A stretch of DNA of 64,000 nucleotides from Parahoeflea alexandrii (lineage in GTDB: Bacteria > Pseudomonadota > Alphaproteobacteria > Rhizobiales > Rhizobiaceae): the NCBI RefSeq assembly GCF_027214025.1, contig NZ_JAPWHB010000005.1, positions 1 to 64,000 on the forward strand. The letters run 5' to 3'. The notes beneath the pieces are model-generated. The model was not told the origin of the DNA and did no database searches. It saw only the letters and a program-made list of their open reading frames with translations. Below are positions 17,908 through 27,127 of the stretch, one piece after another. Within the stretch, counting starts at the first letter, position 1. Each line of letters starts with the position of its first letter. The translations under genes and the position numbers were made by a program.

Positions 17908-18690
17908 GTGACATCGACATACACCAGCTACAATCTCATAACGCGGGATCTCCCGCGATCCATCGAGCGCATTGCCAGCCAGCCCCAGGTCGCCCGGGAA
18001 AGCGAATACTACCTCAAGCGGATTTCCGAGATCAAATCGATCGACGAGTTCATGGCGGACACCCGCGTGTTCAACTACGCCATGAAGGCTCATGGTCTTG
18101 AGGATATGAACTACGCCAAGGCGTTCATGCGCAAGGTTCTGACGGAAGGCCTCGACAACGAGGATGCCTTTGCCAACCAGCTTGCCGATTCCAAGTACAA
18201 GGAATTCGCCGAGACCTACAATTTTGCCCGCCACGGTGAAACCGCGACCATCTTCACCAAGGCTCAGCAGGGCACGGTTGACAAGTATCACCGGCTGACG
18301 CTGGAGGAAGAAGCCGGCGAAGACAATACCGGGGTGCGGCTGGCGCTCTACTTCGAGCGGACAGCCCCGGAACTCGATTCCGTCTACGGCATTCTTGCCG
18401 ACACGGCCCTTTACGAGGTCGTCCGCACCGCGCTCGGCATTCCGGCGGAAGTCGCCGCTTCGGACATCGACAAGCAGGCAGAAATGCTCAAGTCGCGTAT
18501 CGACATCGAAGACTTCAAGGACCCGGAGAAACTCAACACCTTCATGCAGCGGTTCACTGCTCTCTGGGAACTTGACAATCCCTCCTATGGCTCCGTCGGT
18601 TCGAGCCTGCTGCTGAGTTCGTCCACCGGTTTCGGCATCACCCCCGAGCTGATGCTATCAATCAACAATCTCAAACTCGGGGGCCGCTGA
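17908..18690 (+). CDS. DUF1217-type flagellar-cluster protein
   Basis: A 260-residue soluble, mostly helical protein of the DUF1217 type, found in rhizobial flagellar clusters between motA and flgF. Function is not known to me. Visible traits are the N-terminal [32 protein letters not shown] helix region and a repeated pattern of helical units ending in [19 protein letters not shown]. The GTG at 17908 is chosen because an AGGAGG ribosome site (17892-17897) lies 10 nt before it; upstream sequence belongs to the divergent promoter region. Its stop overlaps the flgF start by one base. Confidence 0.8.
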   Translation: MTSTYTSYNLITRDLPRSIERIASQPQVARESEYYLKRISEIKSIDEFMADTRVFNYAMKAHGLEDMNYAKAFMRKVLTEGLDNEDAFANQLADSKYKEFAETYNFARHGETATIFTKAQQGTVDKYHRLTLEEEAGEDNTGVRLALYFERTAPELDSVYGILADTALYEVVRTALGIPAEVAASDIDKQAEMLKSRIDIEDFKDPEKLNTFMQRFTALWELDNPSYGSVGSSLLLSSSTGFGITPELMLSINNLKLGGR

Positions 18691-19415
18691 TGCAGGGTTC
18701 TATCTATGTCTCATTGTCGTCGCAGATTGCGCTTGAACGTCGCCTGAGCACTCTGGCCGACAACGTCGCCAACGCCAATACCACCGGGTTCAGGGCAACC
18801 GAGGTCAAGTTCAACGAAGTCCTGGCCAACACCGGCGCCAACGATGTCTCCTTCGTCGACGAGGGGAAGGACTATCTCAGCACGGCCAATGGCGGTCTCA
18901 AGACCACCGGCAGCGCGCTCGATTTCGCCATTCGCGGCGACGCCTGGTTCATGATCGAGACTCCGACCGGAAAGATGCTGACCCGCGACGGTCGATTCAC
19001 CCTCACCGACACCGGCCAGCTGGTGAACATCAACGGCTATCCCGTGCTTGATCCGGGCGAAGCGCCGATCCAGCTGGATCCCGATGGTGAAGCGCCCAGG
19101 GCAGGGCGCGACGGCGGCCTCAGCCAGGACGGCTTCCGGCGCGGTGCCATTGGCATGTTCTCGGCGGATTTCAGGGATGGTTTCGTCCGAAAGGCCCCGA
19201 TCGGCATCGTGCCAACGATCCCGCCTGAACCGGTGATCGACGCTGAAAGCGCCGGTCTGTTGCAGGGCTACATCGAGAATTCCAACGTTAATGCCATGGC
19301 CGAGATGAGCCGCCTGATCGTGATTTCGCGGGCTTTCGACAACATCTCCTCGATGAACAAGTCGACGGAAGACACTTTCAAGCAAGCCATCCGCACTCTG
19401 GGCAGCGGAAGTTGA
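18690..19415 (+). CDS. flgF: Flagellar proximal rod protein FlgF
   Basis: A 241-residue rod protein. It has the N-terminal rod motif (LERRLSTLADNVANANTTGFRATEVKF) and the C-terminal family signature (GYIENSNVNAMAEMSRLIVISRAFDNISSMNKSTEDTFKQAIRTLG). Exported by the flagellar type III system. It directly precedes fliI, an order seen in other rhizobia. Confidence 0.94.
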   Translation: MQGSIYVSLSSQIALERRLSTLADNVANANTTGFRATEVKFNEVLANTGANDVSFVDEGKDYLSTANGGLKTTGSALDFAIRGDAWFMIETPTGKMLTRDGRFTLTDTGQLVNINGYPVLDPGEAPIQLDPDGEAPRAGRDGGLSQDGFRRGAIGMFSADFRDGFVRKAPIGIVPTIPPEPVIDAESAGLLQGYIENSNVNAMAEMSRLIVISRAFDNISSMNKSTEDTFKQAIRTLGSGS

Positions 19416-19470
19416 AACTGATGCCGGGTTTGCCGTTTGATTGCTTTCCCGGGTCGGGAGCCAGTGCGCG

Positions 19471-20850
19471 ATGAGTGGGCGGTCGGGTCTGGCCCTGCTC
19501 GCCGAGAGCGTGCGCACCTTTTCCAAGCCGGAAGGCGCCTGCGATATTTCAGGAACGGTCACCGCGGTGGCGCCCGGCCACTGCGTTGTCGCCGGGTTGT
19601 CGCGGCACGCGCGGATCGGGGATTTTCTCACGTTCCGCCACGGCGAGACGACCAAGCTCGCTGAAGTTGTCAGTCTTGGTCCCGATGAGTTGATCGCCTG
19701 CCCGGTGGACGGAGCATCCCAGGCCAATATCGGCGAGCGGGTCTGGCGCAGCGGCCCGTTTCGGCTGTCGCCCGACAAGAGCTGGTGCGGCCGGACGATC
19801 AATGCGCTCGGAGAACCGGTGGATGGCGCCGGACCGCTCAGGCAGGGTCCGGTTGCGCGTTCGGTAACCGGTTCGGCGCCGGCATCCATGTTGCGCCAGA
19901 GGGTCGACAAGCCGCTCAGGACCGGAATTCGCGTCGTCGATGTCTTCACCCCGATGTGCCAGGGGCAGCGGCTCGGGGTGTTCGCCGGCTCGGGCGTCGG
20001 CAAGTCCACGCTTCTGTCGATGTTCGCCAAGGCTGCCGATTTTGACCGGGCCGTCGTGGCGCTGGTGGGCGAGCGCGGCCGTGAAGTCCGCGAATTCATT
20101 GAGGACACGCTTGGCCCGAACATGGCCAAGACCGTCGCCGTGGTCGCTACCAGCGATGAAAGCCCGATGCAGCGCAAGCTCGCGCCGCTGACAGCAATGG
20201 CCATCGCCGAGTATTTCCGCGACACCGGCGAGAACGTTCTTCTGATCGTCGACAGCCTGACGCGATTTGCCCATGCGCTGCGCGAGATCGGCATGGCGGC
20301 GGGCGAACCGCCGGTGGCCCGTGGCTACCCCGCCTCCGTCTTCACCGCCTTGCCCGGACTGCTGGAACGCGCCGGACCCGGGCCGGAAGGTGCCGGCGCA
20401 ATCACCGCGATCGTCTCTATCCTGGTCGACGGCGACAATCACAACGATCCCGTGGCGGACTCGGCCCGCGGCATTCTTGACGGGCACCTGGTGCTCGACC
20501 GCGCCCTTGCCGACGAAGGCCGCTATCCGCCGGTCAATCCGCTGACATCGATCTCCCGGCTGGCCCGCAAGGCCTGGCGCGGGGACGAGGAAAAGCTGGT
20601 GATGCGTCTCAAAGCCCTGATCCATCGTTTCGAGGAAACCCGCGATTTGCGGCTGATCGGCGGCTATCGGGCCGGATCAGATGCCGAACTGGAAATGGCG
20701 ATCAAGCAGACGCCGGTGATCTACGAGATATTGCGCCAGACACCGGAACAACCGCCAAGCGCCGATGCTTTTGCCGAACTCGCGGATGCAATGAAGGCTG
20801 CGGCCGGCTTGCCCGTCTCATCGCCCGCCAAGGAAAGGACGAAACAGTGA
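19471..20850 (+). CDS. fliI: Flagellar export ATPase FliI
   Basis: A 459-residue F1-beta-like ATPase that energises flagellar protein export. The Walker A motif GSGVGKST lies at 173-180; the Walker B region (NVLLIVDSLTRFAHALREIG) and the downstream VSILVDGDNHNDPVADSARGILDGH block are intact. I chose the ATG at 19471 with a GGGAG-like ribosome site before it; a TTG at 19441 would add 10 residues. Its end overlaps the next gene by 4 bp. Confidence 0.95.
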   Translation: MSGRSGLALLAESVRTFSKPEGACDISGTVTAVAPGHCVVAGLSRHARIGDFLTFRHGETTKLAEVVSLGPDELIACPVDGASQANIGERVWRSGPFRLSPDKSWCGRTINALGEPVDGAGPLRQGPVARSVTGSAPASMLRQRVDKPLRTGIRVVDVFTPMCQGQRLGVFAGSGVGKSTLLSMFAKAADFDRAVVALVGERGREVREFIEDTLGPNMAKTVAVVATSDESPMQRKLAPLTAMAIAEYFRDTGENVLLIVDSLTRFAHALREIGMAAGEPPVARGYPASVFTALPGLLERAGPGPEGAGAITAIVSILVDGDNHNDPVADSARGILDGHLVLDRALADEGRYPPVNPLTSISRLARKAWRGDEEKLVMRLKALIHRFEETRDLRLIGGYRAGSDAELEMAIKQTPVIYEILRQTPEQPPSADAFAELADAMKAAAGLPVSSPAKERTKQ

Positions 20851-21422
20851 CCGACGTTGCCGAAGCCGCGATCGAGACCAATGACAGTGCAGATGAAACG
20901 CCGGTGCGCGCCACGAAGCGGAAACGGAACGGCGACCGCGTGCTGGCTGTCGCCGGGTTCATGCTGGCCACTGCGGCGGCTTTTTTCCCCTGGTACGTCT
21001 TCTTCAATCAGGAGGACTTCGGCATTGCGCCGATGGGCTACACCGAGACCCGGGATCTTCCGGAAACCGGCGGGCGCTCCTTCGTCAATGTATCGCCGCT
21101 TGCCATTCCCGACGAAAAGGATGGATCGGGCCAGCCATCGGCCTTCGATCCGATCATTACCGCCACCGTATCCGGCGAGGGAAGCGAGTCCACGGGCGCG
21201 CCGGCGCTGACCGCCATCGACCCCGACAAGAGCTTCCCCGGCAAACCGCGCTACAAACTTCTGCATGTCGCCAATGGACGGGCGCTCATAGAGGACAAGT
21301 CCGGCATGTACATCGTCCGCATCGGTTCGGTTCTACCGGATAACTCCCGTCTTGCCACTCTGGAAAAGCGCGATGGACAGTGGGTGATCATCACCTCCAA
21401 TGGCGAAGTCATCCAGCGTTGA
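20847..21422 (+). CDS. Single-span membrane protein of unknown function in the fliI operon
   Basis: A 191-residue protein I do not recognise. A basic cytoplasmic N terminus (ATKRKRN) precedes one membrane segment at about 32-53 (VLAVAGFMLATAAAFFPWYVFF). A disordered linker follows, then a small C-terminal beta-rich domain (KYRYKLLHVANGRALIEDKSG-like, then VRIGSVLPDNSRLATLEKRDGQWVIITSNGEVI). That last part recalls GspC/PilP-type periplasmic domains, but this is only a resemblance. The GTG start overlaps the fliI stop by 4 bp, so a flagellar role is likely. Confidence 0.75.
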   Translation: MTDVAEAAIETNDSADETPVRATKRKRNGDRVLAVAGFMLATAAAFFPWYVFFNQEDFGIAPMGYTETRDLPETGGRSFVNVSPLAIPDEKDGSGQPSAFDPIITATVSGEGSESTGAPALTAIDPDKSFPGKPRYKLLHVANGRALIEDKSGMYIVRIGSVLPDNSRLATLEKRDGQWVIITSNGEVIQR

Positions 21423-21661
21423 GATGACCCGAAGCGCCTGAGCGCCGGCCGGGCGGCAACCCGCTCGCTGAGCCATCTCTTGAACCGGCGGTGAGCGGAC
21501 TGTCCCATCTGCGCCGATGCTGTTATCGAGAACGGCGTCGGTGTCCGCCGGCAAGGCCCAAGCAGATCCACCAGCCGCCATGCCCCTATTCTCCGACCGC
21601 AAGACTTCAGGCTATCACGCCGCGCCACGCTTGGATTATGACGCAAGAAGCAGGCGCCTTT

Positions 21662-21707
21662 CCCGTAAAGCACACGCAAGATTACCCGTAAGGCACACGC
21701 AAGATTA
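21662..21707 (+). repeat. Tandem 23-bp repeat upstream of flgB
   Basis: Two adjacent 23-bp copies (21662-21684 and 21685-21707) differ at one base (the eighth, A or G). Each contains the box CACACGCAAG. The 23-bp period is close to two turns of DNA, so both boxes lie on the same face of the helix. Only the second is spaced 10 bases from a -10-like element. Confidence 0.85.
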
Positions 21708-21719
21708 ACGGCCTACTCT
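21694..21719 (+). promoter_or_regulatory. Putative flagellar activator box and -10 before flgB
   Basis: CACACGCAAG (21694-21703), ten bases, TACTCT (21714-21719), 29 bp before flgB. It departs from the consensus box at one position. A second identical box lies 23 bp upstream. Confidence 0.55.
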
Positions 21720-21747
21720 CTGAGCTTGTTAAGGACAGGGAAACGCC

Positions 21748-22131
21748 ATGCAGCCGATTCAGCTTTTCGAACTGGCATCCAACCAATCTCACTGGCTTAC
21801 AGTGCGCCAAAGCGTGGTTGCCGGAAACATCGCGAACGCCAACACACCCGGCTACGCAACCCGGGACGTAGCGGCTTTCGAAGCCGTGCTCGACCAGACC
21901 CAGGCTCCGGTTCGCATGGCTGCGACCCATCCCGGCCATATCCATGAGGATCCGATGCGCGGCGCGGTTCGCAGCGGCAGCTTTGGCGACGTAGACGTTC
22001 AGCCATCCGGAAACTCGGTCAGTCTGCCGGAGGAAATGAGCAAGACCGGAGAAATCAAGCGGATGTACGAACTCAACACCGGGATGGTGAAGGCCTTTCA
22101 CCGGATGATGCTTCTGACAGTGAGGCGCTGA
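21748..22131 (+). CDS. flgB: Flagellar proximal rod protein FlgB
   Basis: A 127-residue rod protein with the family N-terminal motif ([25 protein letters not shown]) and the C-terminal helical motif ([19 protein letters not shown]). An AAGGA ribosome site lies upstream of the ATG. It opens the ten-gene operon flgB-flgC-fliE-flgG-flgA-flgI-motE-flgH-fliL-fliP. Confidence 0.94.
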   Translation: MQPIQLFELASNQSHWLTVRQSVVAGNIANANTPGYATRDVAAFEAVLDQTQAPVRMAATHPGHIHEDPMRGAVRSGSFGDVDVQPSGNSVSLPEEMSKTGEIKRMYELNTGMVKAFHRMMLLTVRR

Positions 22132-22133
22132 CC

Positions 22134-22559
22134 ATGCCAATTGATCCTCTTTCCCTCGCCTCGCGCATAGCGTCTTCCGGATTGAGCGTTCAGGAAACCC
22201 GCATGCGCGTGGTTTCCGAGAACCTCGCCAACGCGCAATCGACCGGCAACACGCCGGGAGCCGATGCCTATCGCCGCAAGACAATCAGTTTCTCCTGGGA
22301 ACTCGACCGCACCATTGGCGCCTCGCGCGCCGAGGTGGCGAAGATCGATGTCGATCCGGCCGACTTCACCATCGAGTATGATCCTGGAAATCCGGCAGCC
22401 GACAGCAAGGGCATGGTTAAGCTGCCCAACGTCAATGTCCTGATCGAACTGGCCGACATGCGGGAAGCCAATCGGTCATACGAAGCCAATCTTCAGACAG
22501 TGAAGCAAACCCGGGAACTGGTTTCCATGACGATTGATCTGCTGAGGGCCAGCCAATGA
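22134..22559 (+). CDS. flgC: Flagellar proximal rod protein FlgC
   Basis: A 141-residue rod protein. It shows the [21 protein letters not shown] motif and the C-terminal [35 protein letters not shown] signature typical of FlgC. Two bp after flgB; overlaps fliE by 4 bp. Confidence 0.95.
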   Translation: MPIDPLSLASRIASSGLSVQETRMRVVSENLANAQSTGNTPGADAYRRKTISFSWELDRTIGASRAEVAKIDVDPADFTIEYDPGNPAADSKGMVKLPNVNVLIELADMREANRSYEANLQTVKQTRELVSMTIDLLRASQ

Positions 22560-22891
22560 TTGACAAGATTTCTGGAATGTCTGCCCTGTCCGGCTTTGCC
22601 GGTCCGCGCGAGACCGACATGGCAAGCGCCGCGGGAATGCCGAACCTGACGGCTGCCGCGGTTGCGCCGTCACCATCTTCGTTCGCCGAGACCTTGAAAA
22701 GCCTCGGCGAAGGCGTGGTGTCCAATCTGAAGGTCGCCGAAGGTCAGTCATTCGCTGCGATCCGCGGCCAGGTGCCGACCCGTGAAGTTGTCGACGCCAT
22801 CATGGCGGCCGAACAGTCGCTGCAGACCGCTGTCGCCATCCGCGACAAGATGGTCACTGCTTATCTCGAAATCGCTCGTATGCAAATCTGA
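22556..22891 (+). CDS. fliE: Flagellar hook-basal body complex protein FliE
   Basis: A 111-residue protein joining the MS ring to the rod. The C-terminal half carries the FliE signature ([24 protein letters not shown], then [33 protein letters not shown]). It overlaps flgC by 4 bp. Confidence 0.95.
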   Translation: MIDKISGMSALSGFAGPRETDMASAAGMPNLTAAAVAPSPSSFAETLKSLGEGVVSNLKVAEGQSFAAIRGQVPTREVVDAIMAAEQSLQTAVAIRDKMVTAYLEIARMQI

Positions 22892-22901
22892 GGAACTCGC
22901 C

Positions 22902-23687
22902 ATGAAGGCTTTGGCCATCGCAGCTACCGGTATGAACGCCCAGCAGATCAATCTTGAGGTGATCGCCAACAACGTGGCGAACATCAACACCACCGGCTTC
23001 AAGCGCGCCCGCGCGGAATTTTCCGACCTGCTCTATCAGGTCGAGCGCAACTCCGGCGTCCCCAACGCTTCCAACCAGGCGATCGTGCCCGAAGGAGCGC
23101 ATATCGGACTTGGCGTGCAGACGTCTGCCGTTCGAAACCTGCACATCCAGGGCAGCCTCGTCGGAACAGGCAACAAGCTTGACCTCGCGCTCGTCGGCCG
23201 AGGCTGGTTCCAGATCGAAACGCCGGATGGCGAAACCCAGTATTCGAGGGCAGGTGCCTTCAACACCAATGCCGATGGCCAGTTGGTTACCATCGACGGC
23301 TATGTGGTCGTTCCGGGGATCACCTTCCCCGATGAAACCAGCGAAGTGCAGATTTCCCGTACCGGCCAGGTTCTGGTCCGGGTCGGCGACGATGTCGAAT
23401 TGCAGGACCTGGGTCAGCTGACGCTGGCCAATTTTGTCAACGAGGCGGGTCTCGAACCGTTGGGCGACAATCTCTTCCGTCAGACCGTGGCATCCGGCCC
23501 GGCGATCGTCGGCGCTCCTGCCGATCCGGGATTCGCCCATATCCAGCAGGGTTACCTGGAAGCCTCCAACGTCGATCCGGTCAAGGAAATCACCGATCTG
23601 ATCTCTGCGCAGCGCGCCTATGAAATGAATTCGAAGATCATCAAGGCGGCGGATGAAATGGCGTCCGTCGTTTCCCAGAACCTCTAG
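22902..23687 (+). CDS. flgG: Flagellar distal rod protein FlgG
   Basis: A 261-residue distal rod protein, beginning [20 protein letters not shown] and ending in the typical [19 protein letters not shown] block. The ATG at 22902 has an AGGAAC ribosome site and matches the family; reading further upstream would run through fliE. Ten bp after fliE. Confidence 0.95.
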   Translation: MKALAIAATGMNAQQINLEVIANNVANINTTGFKRARAEFSDLLYQVERNSGVPNASNQAIVPEGAHIGLGVQTSAVRNLHIQGSLVGTGNKLDLALVGRGWFQIETPDGETQYSRAGAFNTNADGQLVTIDGYVVVPGITFPDETSEVQISRTGQVLVRVGDDVELQDLGQLTLANFVNEAGLEPLGDNLFRQTVASGPAIVGAPADPGFAHIQQGYLEASNVDPVKEITDLISAQRAYEMNSKIIKAADEMASVVSQNL

Positions 23688-23708
23688 GGTACAAAGGACA
23701 AGGCAGAC

Positions 23709-24191
23709 ATGACGTTTCGCCCAGTATCGCCTTTGCAAGGCCTCATTCGCGCGGCCGCTGTGCTGCTTGGCCTGCTCTGCGCCATGCCCCTGGCGCAGGC
23801 CGGTCGCGGCACTGCGGTGGTCCCGGAACGGACCATCTATCCCGGCGAGGAAATCCTGTCGGAAGCGGTCCGCGAGGTCGAGGTCACCAATCCGAACCTG
23901 CGCGGCGGCTATGCCGAGATCACCAGCGAAGTGCTAGGCAAGGTGACAACCCGCACATTGCTGCCGGGCCGCACCATTCCGGTCGCGGCGTTGCGCGATT
24001 CCTGGGCCGTCGAGCGTGGCAAGACGGTTCAGCTGATATTCAGCGGCAAGGGCTTGACCATCACGGCAATGGGCACACCGCTTGAAAATGCGGCGATTGG
24101 CGATTTCATCCGTGTCCGTAACGTGGAAACCGGCGTTATCATCTCCGGTACGGTGATGGACAACGGCAGCATTCGGGTGGCGGCGAAATGA
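23709..24191 (+). CDS. flgA: P-ring assembly chaperone FlgA
   Basis: A 160-residue periplasmic protein needed to assemble the FlgI P ring. A signal peptide is visible (AAAVLLGLLCAMPLAQAG, with cleavage likely near AQA). The mature part is a single SAF-type domain (RTIYPGEEILSEAVREV; LLPGRTIPVAALRD; RVRNVETGVIISGTVMDNGSI), shorter than enterobacterial FlgA. It overlaps flgI by 4 bp. Confidence 0.92.
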   Translation: MTFRPVSPLQGLIRAAAVLLGLLCAMPLAQAGRGTAVVPERTIYPGEEILSEAVREVEVTNPNLRGGYAEITSEVLGKVTTRTLLPGRTIPVAALRDSWAVERGKTVQLIFSGKGLTITAMGTPLENAAIGDFIRVRNVETGVIISGTVMDNGSIRVAAK

Positions 24192-25387
24192 TCCGCACGG
24201 TCACCAAGATAGTCGGCATCTGGATCGCCATGCTTGTCCTGGCCGGTTCCGGGCCGGGCCCGGCGACGGGTACGGGAACCGGGACCGCGTCCATGGAGCA
24301 GTTTGCCTCCGGAGCGGGGCTGAGCTTCATCCGGCCCGCCGGCGCCTCATCTCGCATCAAGGATATCGCCTCGCTTCAGGCTGGCCGCGACAACCAGCTC
24401 ATCGGCTATGGCCTTGTCGTCGGATTGCAGGGCACCGGCGATGGTCTCCGCAACTCGCCGTTTACCGAGCAGTCGCTGCGCGCCATGTTGCAAAACCTCG
24501 GCATCTCCACCGAAGGCGGCGCCTCGCGCGTCAACAATGTTGCGGCCGTGATCGTCACGGCCAATCTGCCCCCCTTTGCCAGCCTTGGTTCGCGGATCGA
24601 TGTTACCGTTTCCTCTCTCGGCGATGCGACCTCGCTGCGTGGCGGTACACTGGTCATGACCTCGTTGTCCGGGCCGGACGGACAGATCTACGCCGTCGCG
24701 CAGGGCTCGGTGATCGTCTCGGCGATCAATGCGCAGGGCGATGCGGCCACCTTGCAGCAGGGCACCGCCACTGCGGGACGGTTGCCCGGTGGCGCCATCA
24801 TCGAACGCGAGATCCCGGCAACATTCAAGCAGGTTGACGGGCTGGTCTACCAGCTTCGTAATCCCGATTTCACCACTGCTGTGGGAATGGCCGACGTCAT
24901 CAACGCGTTTTCCGAAGCACGCTATGGCACCGCCATCGCCGAAGCTCGTGATTCAACCACGGTGGCGGTTCGCAAGCCACCGCGGGCTGACCTTGCACGG
25001 CTGACTGCGGAGCTCGAGGGCCTGGTCGTCGAAACGGATTCGCCCGCCCGCGTCGTGGTCAACGAGCGGACCGGCACCATTGTCATCGGCAATGACGTCC
25101 GCATCTCCAGGGTCGCGGTCAGTCACGGAACGCTGACCGTACAGATCAATGAGACGCCGACGGTTGTGCAGCCGTTGCCGTTCTCCGATGGGGTGACGGC
25201 AGTCGAACCGCTCACCGACATCACCGCAGGCGTCGACGGTGGCCAGGTCGCCATCATCGACGGCCCGGACCTCAGAACGCTGGTGGCCGGCCTCAATTCG
25301 ATCGGCGTCAAGCCTGACGGCATCATTGCCATCCTGCAGGGCATCAAGTCCGCCGGCGCGCTGCATGCGGAACTGGTGCTGCAATGA
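24188..25387 (+). CDS. flgI: Flagellar P-ring protein FlgI
   Basis: A 399-residue periplasmic ring protein. After a hydrophobic leader with an unusual Gly/Pro/Thr-rich stretch (GSGPGPATGTGTGT) come the family signatures SRIKDIASLQAGRDNQLIGYGLVVGL and VRKPPRADLARLTAELEGL, ending IGVKPDGIIAILQGIKSAGALHAELVL. It overlaps flgA and motE by 4 bp each. Confidence 0.95.
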   Translation: MIRTVTKIVGIWIAMLVLAGSGPGPATGTGTGTASMEQFASGAGLSFIRPAGASSRIKDIASLQAGRDNQLIGYGLVVGLQGTGDGLRNSPFTEQSLRAMLQNLGISTEGGASRVNNVAAVIVTANLPPFASLGSRIDVTVSSLGDATSLRGGTLVMTSLSGPDGQIYAVAQGSVIVSAINAQGDAATLQQGTATAGRLPGGAIIEREIPATFKQVDGLVYQLRNPDFTTAVGMADVINAFSEARYGTAIAEARDSTTVAVRKPPRADLARLTAELEGLVVETDSPARVVVNERTGTIVIGNDVRISRVAVSHGTLTVQINETPTVVQPLPFSDGVTAVEPLTDITAGVDGGQVAIIDGPDLRTLVAGLNSIGVKPDGIIAILQGIKSAGALHAELVLQ

Positions 25388-25911
25388 TTGCGGCCCGACA
25401 GCCTGCCTCGCGCAGATGGGCCCGCGGCGCAGGCGCCGCGGCGGTCATCATGCTGGGCATGATCGCGCCTGGTGCATTTGCGCAGCAGGCGCCGGCGCCG
25501 AGCCTCGAAGATGAGATCCGTGCGTTTTGCGGCAACATTGCCGACGCCGCGCGCGACCAGCGCTATCTTCTTCAGAAGAAGGAACTCGAGGATCTTCAGG
25601 CCGGCGTCGACGAGAGAATCCGCCTGCTCGAGGAGCGAACCCTGAAATACCGCGACTGGCTGAAGAAACGTGAAGACTTCATGCGGGTCGCCGACACGCA
25701 ACTGGTTGAAATCTACAAGAACATGGCGCCGGACTCCGCTGCCAAGCAGCTGGAAATCGTCAAGCCTGGGATCGCGGCGGCAATCGTCATGAAACTCAGC
25801 CCGCGGCTGGCAAGCCAGATTCTCAACGAGATGGATACCAAGAAGGCCGCGGCGTTGGCGAGCATTCTCGCCGCGGCCGCAGCACCCGAGCAAACCGAGG
25901 ATCCGTCATGA
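25384..25911 (+). CDS. motE: Motility chaperone MotE
   Basis: A 175-residue exported protein with a signal peptide (AAAVIMLGMIAPGAFAQQ) and a central coiled coil (about 50-105, KKELEDLQAGVDERIRLLEERTLKYRDWLKKRE). In S. meliloti MotE is a periplasmic chaperone for MotC, and its gene sits between flgI and flgH exactly as here. The C-terminal half resembles the MgtE-type N domain (LEIVKPGIAAAIVMKLSPRLASQILNEMD). motC itself lies at 33963. Confidence 0.88.
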   Translation: MIAARQPASRRWARGAGAAAVIMLGMIAPGAFAQQAPAPSLEDEIRAFCGNIADAARDQRYLLQKKELEDLQAGVDERIRLLEERTLKYRDWLKKREDFMRVADTQLVEIYKNMAPDSAAKQLEIVKPGIAAAIVMKLSPRLASQILNEMDTKKAAALASILAAAAAPEQTEDPS

Positions 25912-26612
25912 TTAGGGCCATAGCTGCCACCGTTCTTGCGCTCACCCTGGCCGGATGCAATTCGCAGACGATCAAGGAGATTGGCCAGGCGCCTTCGATG
26001 AGTCCGGTGGGCTCGGGCCTTGCCTATGGCGAAACCCCCCAAATGGCGGCTTATCCAAAGCAGCCGCCCGTGCGCTCGAGCAATTTCTCCTTGTGGGATG
26101 ACCGGCGGTCGAAACTGTTCCAGGACGCCCGCGCGGTCAGTATCGGCGACATTCTCACGGTCGATCTCGCCATCAACGACAAGGCCAGCTTCGACAACGC
26201 CACCGACCGGAGCCGGAAGAACTCCAGCGGGATGAACATGGGGCTCAACCTCCCGGCGATCAGCACGATTAGTTCGGGTGACCTCAACTATGGTTCGAAC
26301 ACATCGACCAAGGGAACCGGCACGACGGCCCGGTCGGAAAAATTGCAGCTGCGCGTGGCCGCTGTTGTCACCGGGATCCTGCAGAACGGCAATCTGGTGA
26401 TCAGCGGCAGCCAGGAAGTGCGGGTCAACCAGGAACTTCGCATTCTCAATGTCGCCGGTATCGTGCGACCGCTGGACGTGGATCACAACAACACCGTGGC
26501 CTACGACAAGATCGCCGAAGCCCGCGTCTCCTACGGTGGCCGTGGCCGTTTGACCGAAGTCCAGCAGCCACCCTACGGGCAGCAGCTTGTCGACATTCTT
26601 TCTCCGATTTGA
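25908..26612 (+). CDS. flgH: Flagellar L-ring lipoprotein FlgH
   Basis: A 234-residue outer-membrane ring lipoprotein. The lipobox LTLAGC puts the lipid-carrying cysteine at residue 17. Conserved parts follow: LFQDARAVSIGDILTVDLAINDKA and the C-terminal NGNLVISGSQEVRVNQELRILNVAGIVRP. It overlaps motE by 4 bp. Confidence 0.95.
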   Translation: MIRAIAATVLALTLAGCNSQTIKEIGQAPSMSPVGSGLAYGETPQMAAYPKQPPVRSSNFSLWDDRRSKLFQDARAVSIGDILTVDLAINDKASFDNATDRSRKNSSGMNMGLNLPAISTISSGDLNYGSNTSTKGTGTTARSEKLQLRVAAVVTGILQNGNLVISGSQEVRVNQELRILNVAGIVRPLDVDHNNTVAYDKIAEARVSYGGRGRLTEVQQPPYGQQLVDILSPI

Positions 26613-26623
26613 TGGCATGATCC

Positions 26624-27127
26624 ATGGCTGACTTTGACAGCGCAGAAGAAGACGGTGGCAAGAAGAAGTCCGGACTTGTCATCACCATAGCGATCGTGCT
26701 GGTCCTCAGCCTGATCGCTGCCGGTGGCGGCTGGATGGTGGGCGGTCTGATTGCGCCGCAGGTGGACCAGCCCGAAACGGCAGCCGCTGAGCAGGCTCAC
26801 GGGAAAGACGAGAAAAAAGAGGACAAAGCCGAGGACAAACCCCGGGAAAACGTCGTTGCGCTTGAGCCGATCACCACAAACCTGTCATACCCTTCTGACA
26901 ACTGGATCCGAGTCGAAGTCTCGCTTGTGTTTACCAATGAACCCGACGATGCCATTGCCGACCAGATCCATCAGGACATTCTTGCCTATCTGCGGACCGT
27001 GTCGCTTCAGCAGATAGAAGGACCGCGTGGCTTTCAGTATTTGCGCGAGGACCTGCGTGAACGCGTGAAACTGCGGTCGGAAGGCCGCGTCAACGATCTC
27101 CTTTTGAGGACATTTGTGATCGAATGA
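26624..27127 (+). CDS. fliL: Flagellar basal-body-associated protein FliL
   Basis: A 167-residue inner-membrane protein associated with the stator. A short acidic cytoplasmic tail precedes one membrane segment (LVITIAIVLVLSLIAAGGGWMV, about 17-38), then a charged linker and the periplasmic FliL domain ending in LRERVKLRSEGRVNDLLLRTFVIE. It overlaps fliP by 4 bp. Confidence 0.93.
   Translation: MADFDSAEEDGGKKKSGLVITIAIVLVLSLIAAGGGWMVGGLIAPQVDQPETAAAEQAHGKDEKKEDKAEDKPRENVVALEPITTNLSYPSDNWIRVEVSLVFTNEPDDAIADQIHQDILAYLRTVSLQQIEGPRGFQYLREDLRERVKLRSEGRVNDLLLRTFVIE

Larger units (their letters stand above)
21423..21747. other. 325-bp spacer and control region before flgB
   Basis: No gene seen. The left part is GC-rich with several short inverted repeats but no T-run. 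The right 90 bp hold a tandem 23-bp repeat and the flagellar box with its -10 element, described separately. Transcription of the large flgB-fliP operon most likely starts near 21725. Confidence 0.6.
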
